Shown here: positions 6,067-11,159 of the stretch, piece by piece | How the letters are laid out: every line of letters begins with the position of its first letter | Position numbering within the stretch: position 1 is the stretch's first letter | From: Prevotella sp. | GTDB lineage: Bacteria > Bacteroidota > Bacteroidia > Bacteroidales > Bacteroidaceae | Reading direction: 5' to 3' | Assembly (NCBI GenBank): GCA_017632825.1 | Contig: JAGBQP010000030.1 | Coordinates: 1-11,159, forward strand | DNA: 11,159 nucleotides | Translations under genes and position numbers: made by a program | The notes under the pieces: model-generated | Seen by the model: the letters and a program-made list of their open reading frames with translations, nothing else | The model's database searches: none | What the model was told of the DNA's origin: nothing

Positions 6067-7539
6067 TCAGGTACGCACGAGATTACGTCCAGCATCTATG
6101 CGTAGGAAGATAAACAGAAGAATCGTAAACCCCCAAAGCGACGAGCCACCATAACTGAAGAATGGTAAGGGAATACCGATAACAGGTGTCAGACCCAGCA
6201 CCATCCCGACGTTAATAAACACGTGGAAGAGGAATATGCTGAGTACGCAATAGCCATAGATACGTCCAAAGCGATAGGGTTGTCGCTCTGCTAAGTGAAT
6301 GAGACGCAGAATAAGTGCCATGAAGAGCAGCAAAACACCAGCTGAACCAACAAAGCCTTCTTCCTCGCCAACGGTACAGAAGATAAAGTCTGTATCCTGC
6401 TCTGGTACATACTTTAGCTTTGTCTGCGTACCATTCAGGAACCCCTTTCCTTCCAGTCCTCCTGAACCAATTGCAATCTCACTTTGGTGGACATTATAGC
6501 CCGCACCTCTCAGATCCTCTTCCAGTCCCAACAACACATTGATTCTCGTACGCTGGTGTGGCTGTAAAACATGGTTCAGTCCATAGTCGGCTACATTAAA
6601 AAAGAATACAGAGCCTAAGGTAAAGAGGGCTATCCAGAAGTAATTTCTGATTCGCGAACCAAGTCCTTGCCATAACAGATAGCCTATCAGGAAAACGCAC
6701 AAGACGATTTGTACCCAGAAAAGATCAAAGTGAATGACATAAAGGGACAAAAGTAAAGCAATCAGGGTACCACCAAGACATACCGTCAGCAGACGCCAGG
6801 TAACACGCCAGTTGTTGCAATAGACATAGACCATACCTATTGAGAACAATTGTATGAGGAGCAGTACCACAAACTTACCCACTGATGTGGGAGTTCCCAG
6901 CAATAGAACTTCCTGAAAACGTATGCCTACAACGAAATAGACAATCATGGCAACGGCCGTAAAAAGAATACTGCCAGTCATACCCTCACGGTAGAACATC
7001 AGGAAGAATGAGCAATACACCAGAGCCGAACCTGTCTCACGCTGTAAGACTATGAAAAGCATCGGCAACAGAACGATAGCCAATGATGTGCCGAAATCTT
7101 TCCATTTCTGAATGCTATAGCCATAAACACTCATGAACTTAGCCAAAGCCAGTGCAGTAGCAAACTTTGCAAATTCTGCTGGCTGCAGTCGTAACGGACC
7201 GAGGACAAGCCACGATCGAGAACCTTTGATGCTATGTGGATTGAAAATGGTCGCGAACAGAAGCAATAGCAACAAAGCATAAATAATGTACGCGAACATA
7301 TCATAATAACGGTCATCGAGCAGCAATAACACCAAACCCAACACCAGCGATGTGCCTATCCAGACAATCTGCATGCCCGAACGGGAAGCCAGCGAGAATA
7401 TATCAGTATCGCCATAAGTATAGCTGGCACCGCAGACGCTGATCCAGCCAAAAGTAACAAGGGCAATATATATGAGTATCGTCCAATAGTCAAGTGAACG
7501 CAGCACTCCTGGCTGCTTCTTATCTGTCGTGCGAACCAT
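6067..7539 (-). CDS. rodA: Rod shape-determining protein RodA (SEDS glycosyltransferase)
   Basis: RodA polymerises lipid II into glycan strands in the elongasome, paired with PBP2. The 490-residue protein is almost wholly membrane-embedded. SEDS signatures are visible: SRSWLVLGPLRLQPAEFAK (107-125), HQRTRINVLLGLEEDLRGAG (328-347), IAIGSGGLEGKGFLNGTQ (355-372), EQDTDFIF (380-387) and the final PLPFFSYGGSS (457-467). Asp342 aligns with the catalytic Asp262 of E. coli RodA. The protein is about 120 residues longer than E. coli RodA, and the extra length lies mainly between about 185 and 310 as added hydrophobic segments. The frame is open up to 7689, but the ATG at 7537-7539 begins a normal cytosolic N-terminus before the first membrane span. 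It overlaps the end of mrdA by 20 bp, which suggests coupled translation. Confidence 0.93.
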   Translation of the reverse strand: MVRTTDKKQPGVLRSLDYWTILIYIALVTFGWISVCGASYTYGDTDIFSLASRSGMQIVWIGTSLVLGLVLLLLDDRYYDMFAYIIYALLLLLLFATIFNPHSIKGSRSWLVLGPLRLQPAEFAKFATALALAKFMSVYGYSIQKWKDFGTSLAIVLLPMLFIVLQRETGSALVYCSFFLMFYREGMTGSILFTAVAMIVYFVVGIRFQEVLLLGTPTSVGKFVVLLLIQLFSIGMVYVYCNNWRVTWRLLTVCLGGTLIALLLSLYVIHFDLFWVQIVLCVFLIGYLLWQGLGSRIRNYFWIALFTLGSVFFFNVADYGLNHVLQPHQRTRINVLLGLEEDLRGAGYNVHQSEIAIGSGGLEGKGFLNGTQTKLKYVPEQDTDFIFCTVGEEEGFVGSAGVLLLFMALILRLIHLAERQPYRFGRIYGYCVLSIFLFHVFINVGMVLGLTPVIGIPLPFFSYGGSSLWGFTILLFIFLRIDAGRNLVRT

Positions 7540-9373
7540 AGCTGATTGACTTGTGTGAGAACTCCGCAGCCTTACGTTCTGAAGCCTCCGAGAGTTTTCC
7601 GTGAATATACTGTTCCATGATAAGACCGCCCAGAGGTACGCCGTAAGTAGCTCCCCAGCCGCCATTCTCAACATAGACAGCAACGGCAATCTTAGGATTG
7701 TTCATCGGTGCGAAGCCCATGAAGACAGAATGGTCATGGCCGCGATTCTGCGCCGTACCGGTCTTACCGCAAGCCTCGAAGTCATAGCGTGACAGTTCCT
7801 GGCACGTGCCACCCAAAGCAGAAGCGCGCATACCTCTCACCACATACTCGTAGGCCGAGCGGTTAGCCTTCGTATAATGTTTTCTTGTAAATGTTGTATC
7901 CAAGGGTTCACCTTCCACCTTACGTACCACGTGAGGCACGTAGTAGTAGCCACGATTGGCGATAGTCGCACCAAGGTTTGCTATCTGCAACGGCGTCAGC
8001 AATACCTCGCCCTGACCAATAGAAATAGAGATGACGGTCAGTCCATTCCACGATTTCTTATAGGCTTTGTCGTAGAACTCTGCATTGGGGATCAGACCGC
8101 GCTTCTCGCCTGGCAAGTCGACACCTAACTGATAGCCAAATCCCATAGACACCATGTAGTCACGCCATGTATTCATAGCGTTCTGTACAGACCCGTACTT
8201 AGACTTACTGGTATTGAGCATATGATACAATCCCCAGCAGAAAAAACCATTACATGATGTCGATAGTGCTGGTACCAATGGCAATGGTGCGGCATGACCG
8301 TGACAGCCAACGTGCAAACCCTTGAAATTGAAACCGTGAGAGCAGGGATAGGGTGTCGAGGGTGTGATAATCCCCTCACTCAGGAAGGTAAGTCCCTGCG
8401 ATGTTTTGAACGTGGATCCCGGTGGGTACAATCCCATAATACTGCGGTTCAGCAGCGGTTTCCACACATTACGACTCAGTTCCAGATGATTCTTCGAACG
8501 CTGCCGTCCCACCATGCGCCGCGGATCATAGGTAGGCGACGACACCATACAGAGAATCTCTCCAGTCTGTGGGTCAATGGCCACAATGGATCCTATCTTG
8601 CCACGCATCAGCCGTTCGCCCAGTTCCTGCAGCTTATAGTCAATAGCAAGCGTGAGATTCTTACCTGGCTTTGGCCGACGGTCTAAAGCGCCATTACGAT
8701 ATCGTCCTTGAATCCTTCCATGAGCATCGCGCAGCAATATCTGCACACCTTTCTCGCCACGCAGCTGTTTCTCATACGAACGTTCCACACCCAGCTTTCC
8801 AATATAGTCGCCTGGCTGATAGTAGTCATCCTTCTCGATATCTGCCGGCGACACCTCCGCCACATCGCCCAAGACATGGGCAGCAACAGGATAACCGTAC
8901 TGACGAATACTGCGACGCTGGACATAGAAACCAGGGAAACGATACATTTTCTCCTGGAAAATACTAAAGTCGTGGTCGCTGAGCTGACTCATAAATATCT
9001 GCTGGGTAAAGCGCGAATAACCGGGATTACGGGAACGGTCCTTAATCGTAGCCATACGTTGGTCAAACTCCTCACGACTAATACCAATCGCCTCACAAAA
9101 AGCCAATGTATCGAGGCGGTCCTTCGTCTCGTTCATTACCACCATAATATCATATGCAGGCTGGTTGAACACCAACAGTTTGCCGTTACGGTCTGTTATA
9201 ACGCCGCGTGAAGGATAATCGATTTTCTTTAGGAAGGCGTTGGAGTCGGCGCTTTTCTTATAGTCATCACTTGTCACCTGTAGGGAGAACAAGCGAACAA
9301 TATAGACAAAGACAATGAGGACTGTAACGCCGGCAATGACAAAGCGGCGTTTCTCCAGTGAAAAATCATTCAT
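7520..9373 (-). CDS. mrdA: Penicillin-binding protein 2 (elongasome DD-transpeptidase)
   Basis: PBP2 cross-links peptidoglycan during side-wall growth and is the target of mecillinam-type beta-lactams. The 617-residue protein has one membrane anchor (about 11-30). A periplasmic dimerisation region follows, with YPSRGVITDRNGK (53-65), GYPVAAHVLGDV (160-171) and YIGKLGVERSYEKQLRG (190-206). The transpeptidase domain has all three motifs: PPGSTFK (317-323, nucleophile Ser320), SCN (373-375) and KTGT (537-540). The start ATG (9371-9373) overlaps the mreD stop as ATGA, and the end overlaps rodA by 20 bp, consistent with stoichiometric production of PBP2 and RodA. The tail after about residue 590 is short and polar. 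Cysteines at 344, 357, 374 and 379 surround the SCN motif. Confidence 0.96.
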   Translation of the reverse strand: MNDFSLEKRRFVIAGVTVLIVFVYIVRLFSLQVTSDDYKKSADSNAFLKKIDYPSRGVITDRNGKLLVFNQPAYDIMVVMNETKDRLDTLAFCEAIGISREEFDQRMATIKDRSRNPGYSRFTQQIFMSQLSDHDFSIFQEKMYRFPGFYVQRRSIRQYGYPVAAHVLGDVAEVSPADIEKDDYYQPGDYIGKLGVERSYEKQLRGEKGVQILLRDAHGRIQGRYRNGALDRRPKPGKNLTLAIDYKLQELGERLMRGKIGSIVAIDPQTGEILCMVSSPTYDPRRMVGRQRSKNHLELSRNVWKPLLNRSIMGLYPPGSTFKTSQGLTFLSEGIITPSTPYPCSHGFNFKGLHVGCHGHAAPLPLVPALSTSCNGFFCWGLYHMLNTSKSKYGSVQNAMNTWRDYMVSMGFGYQLGVDLPGEKRGLIPNAEFYDKAYKKSWNGLTVISISIGQGEVLLTPLQIANLGATIANRGYYYVPHVVRKVEGEPLDTTFTRKHYTKANRSAYEYVVRGMRASALGGTCQELSRYDFEACGKTGTAQNRGHDHSVFMGFAPMNNPKIAVAVYVENGGWGATYGVPLGGLIMEQYIHGKLSEASERKAAEFSHKSISYGSHDR

Positions 9374-9870
9374 GGTTTACGCACGCACTCTAAACCCAGT
9401 ATCATCATCAACGTAAGCAACGCACTGCCCAATGCGCAACATGTCCATGTCTGCCAATCGACAAAAGTGAACATTTCCAAAGAGAAGAAAACGACACAGT
9501 GGATAAACGTCAGCACTGTTGCCAACGCCAAGAATCTCACTCTGCCTATGCTGTATATAGACACTTTAAGATTTGGTGCGGTCTCACGCGACAGGAACAG
9601 TTCCAACAGATATGGTTGTAACAGCCCCACCAGTGTTAAAGACGCTGCTGCAGCTCCCTGTGTATTTGAGAATACATCGACAATCAATCCCAAAGCGAAA
9701 CTCCACAACAATGTTGCCCACCGCGGATAGCCACGACGCGTCGTGATGACAAAATAGACATATAGCAACGGCATTGCATACCCAAATAACCGGATATGTC
9801 CGAATACCAATACCTGTGCTGCTATCAGCATCAGGAACAGGACGAATCGTTGCAATGTTTCAATAGCCAT
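9370..9870 (-). CDS. mreD: Rod shape-determining protein MreD
   Basis: MreD is the small integral-membrane partner of MreC in the elongasome. The 166-residue product is hydrophobic throughout, with about five to six membrane spans (for example around 8-25, 30-42, 53-68, 74-92, 108-130 and 140-158). GLIVDVFSNTQGAAAASL (61-78) corresponds to the conserved D-x-F/S...G stretch of MreD. The sequence family is weakly conserved, so the position between mreC and mrdA is a major part of the identification. The ATG at 9868-9870 lies 33 bp after the mreC stop; no Shine-Dalgarno sequence is evident. Confidence 0.88.
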   Translation of the reverse strand: MAIETLQRFVLFLMLIAAQVLVFGHIRLFGYAMPLLYVYFVITTRRGYPRWATLLWSFALGLIVDVFSNTQGAAAASLTLVGLLQPYLLELFLSRETAPNLKVSIYSIGRVRFLALATVLTFIHCVVFFSLEMFTFVDWQTWTCCALGSALLTLMMILGLECVRKP

Positions 9871-9903
9871 ATAATCTCAACTGATTTCTCTTACTCGGTC
9901 TCC

Positions 9904-10770
9904 CTACTCTGGTTTCATCGTCAATGAGTCTTTAACCATGTTTTGGAGCCGTATGCGTTCGGCAATGCTCTTATCACTAATGACACAGACATCACGCAGA
10001 CAGGCGAAATCCGTAGACAGTCTCACCTTTAGTCTGAAGCTCAGGCCATCGGAGGAATTGTATATGGTCCCAATCTTACCGACCAGCACGCCTTGAGGGA
10101 AAATGGCAGAGTAGCCACTCGTCTCCACCCAGTCACCACGCTTAAATCGGGCATGTCGGGGTACATCCTCAAGATAGGCCACAGTAGGGTCGCTTCCATC
10201 CCATCGCAGATAGCCGAAGTATCCGCGCCCACGGATACTACAGCTGATACGCGAGGCATTGGCATTCAGCACGGGAATAACAACAGCATAATGGTCGCTC
10301 ACCAAATAAACCACGCCAACGATACCACTACCACAGACCACGCCCATGTCGCGCTCCACGCCGTCAGCTTTTCCCTTATTGATGGTAATCAGGTTGTCTG
10401 GACGATCCACTGTGTTACTGACGACCTTGGCAGGAATCAAGTCGAAACGGTTCAGGAACTCCAGTTCCTGTCGCTGCAACGTGGTGGTGTCAGCCGTCAA
10501 GTCACCATAGAGACGGCGCAGCTGACTGACTTGTCTCTCCAGGTAGAAGTTGCGCTTTGTCAGTTCTTCGTTAACTCGCGTAAGCGTGAAAAACTGTCGC
10601 ACCGAGGCATCAGCCTCATGGACATGACCTGCCACATAGTTGGCAGACGTGAACCACACACTTCCCTGATAACTATTGTATCGGAATAGCAACACAACAC
10701 TGACCACCTCGAGTACAACGAAGAGCAGCCAGTGATGATATTTTTCCAGGAAAGCAAGCAGATTCCTCAC
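9904..10770 (-). CDS. mreC: Rod shape-determining protein MreC
   Basis: MreC is the bitopic periplasmic scaffold that links MreB to PBP2/RodA. The 288-residue product has a short cytosolic start, one membrane span at about 13-30, a helical and probably coiled-coil stretch at about 57-107 rich in Glu, Arg, Leu and Gln, and then the double beta-barrel domain. Recognisable family segments are NKGKADGVERDMGVV (131-145), GIVGVVYLVSDHYAVV (149-164) and GDWVETSGYSAIFPQGVLVG (212-231). The start is a GTG (10768-10770), preceded by a purine stretch AAAGGTAAGAG that may serve as ribosome binding site; this start gives the usual MRNLL N-terminus. It lies 27 bp after the mreB stop. Confidence 0.93.
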   Translation of the reverse strand: MRNLLAFLEKYHHWLLFVVLEVVSVVLLFRYNSYQGSVWFTSANYVAGHVHEADASVRQFFTLTRVNEELTKRNFYLERQVSQLRRLYGDLTADTTTLQRQELEFLNRFDLIPAKVVSNTVDRPDNLITINKGKADGVERDMGVVCGSGIVGVVYLVSDHYAVVIPVLNANASRISCSIRGRGYFGYLRWDGSDPTVAYLEDVPRHARFKRGDWVETSGYSAIFPQGVLVGKIGTIYNSSDGLSFRLKVRLSTDFACLRDVCVISDKSIAERIRLQNMVKDSLTMKPE

Positions 10771-10797
10771 CTCTTACCTTTAATCTCTATAAATGTC

Positions 10798-11159
10798 TTA
10801 TCTCATCAAGAACGAGAAGCGGTCCACATTCTTCAGAGCAATGCCGGCACCACGGGCCACACAGTGGAGCGGATCCTCGGCTACGATGAAGGGGATGTTG
10901 ATCTTGTCGGTCAGACGCTTGGCCAGACCACGCAGCAGAGCGCCGCCACCCGTCAGGTAGATACCGTTCTTCACGATATCGGCATACAGTTCAAGCGGTG
11001 TATTCTCCAGCGCTGCCAGCACAGCGGCCTCGATGCGGGCCACGGTCTTGTCGATGCAGTGGGCTATCTCCTGATAGCATACGGGCACCTCCATAGGCAG
11101 AGCCGTGATACGGTTCGGGCCGTGAACCACATAGTCCTCGGGAGCCTCATCGCCAAGAT
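10798..11159 (-). CDS. mreB: Rod shape-determining protein MreB, C-terminal part
   Basis: MreB is the bacterial actin homologue that organises cell-wall elongation from the cytosolic face of the membrane. The frame is open to the right edge; 119 complete C-terminal codons are visible, about a third of the usual length near 340. The segment reads LGDEAPEDYVVHGPNR at the edge, followed by LPMEVPVCYQEIAHCIDKTV. The nucleotide-binding signature GIYLTGGGALLRGLAKRL follows, then EDPLHCVARGAGIAL, all typical of MreB. The internal GTG at 11128-11130 is not the start, since homologous sequence continues upstream in frame. It is the first visible gene of the mreB-mreC-mreD-mrdA-rodA operon, whose promoter must lie outside the window. 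Confidence 0.96.
   Translation of the reverse strand, partial: LGDEAPEDYVVHGPNRITALPMEVPVCYQEIAHCIDKTVARIEAAVLAALENTPLELYADIVKNGIYLTGGGALLRGLAKRLTDKINIPFIVAEDPLHCVARGAGIALKNVDRFSFLMR

Noticed and set aside
7540..7689. In-frame 50-residue N-terminal extension of rodA
   Set aside because: It is an out-of-frame reading of mrdA coding sequence; the ATG at 7537-7539 gives the normal RodA N-terminus.
8294..9211. Plus-strand open frames opposite mrdA
   Set aside because: They are antisense shadows of a well-conserved PBP2 gene, with no recognisable domains and mutual overlap.

Overview
The window looks like chromosomal core sequence from a Bacteroidales bacterium, most likely a Prevotella-like member of the Prevotellaceae. 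The grounds are a ricT (PSP1)-gldH gene pair, a cell-shape cluster in the order mreB-mreC-mreD-mrdA-rodA, a promoter box of the Bacteroidetes form TAnnTTTG in front of metF, starts that mostly lack a Shine-Dalgarno sequence, and the wording of the proteins themselves. The genus is an inference; no rRNA gene is present to fix it.

Layout. Positions 1-912 (+) hold the 3' part of a GH127/DUF1680-type glycosidase gene. It converges on a minus-strand AI-2E family membrane protein gene (997-2070), and a strong two-way hairpin terminator lies between them (927-973). From 2071 to 2227 a divergent promoter region separates that gene from a plus-strand run: metF (2228-3202), holB (3199-4347, GTG start overlapping the metF stop), ricT (4423-5541) and gldH (5513-6022, overlapping ricT). 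These plus genes converge on the end of rodA. From 6067 to the right edge everything is on the minus strand: rodA, mrdA (PBP2), mreD, mreC and the 3' part of mreB, closely spaced or overlapping and so probably one operon whose promoter lies beyond the right edge.

How the genes fit together. The mre-mrd operon encodes the elongasome: MreB filament, MreC/MreD membrane partners, the transpeptidase PBP2 and the glycosyltransferase RodA. The metF-holB-ricT-gldH run mixes one-carbon metabolism, the DNA polymerase III clamp loader, an Fe-S/PSP1 protein and an outer-membrane lipoprotein. I see no functional theme there and read it as a conserved housekeeping arrangement.

Unusual points. No novel multi-gene system is visible. 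The best local oddity is in holB: the segment that in E. coli delta' carries the four-cysteine zinc module is replaced by an Asp-X-Lys tract encoded by a 9-bp tandem repeat. A second short tandem repeat lies in the metF/AI-2E intergenic region. RodA is about 120 residues longer than the E. coli protein, and the ricT lysine tail is encoded by the same purine tract that precedes the gldH start.
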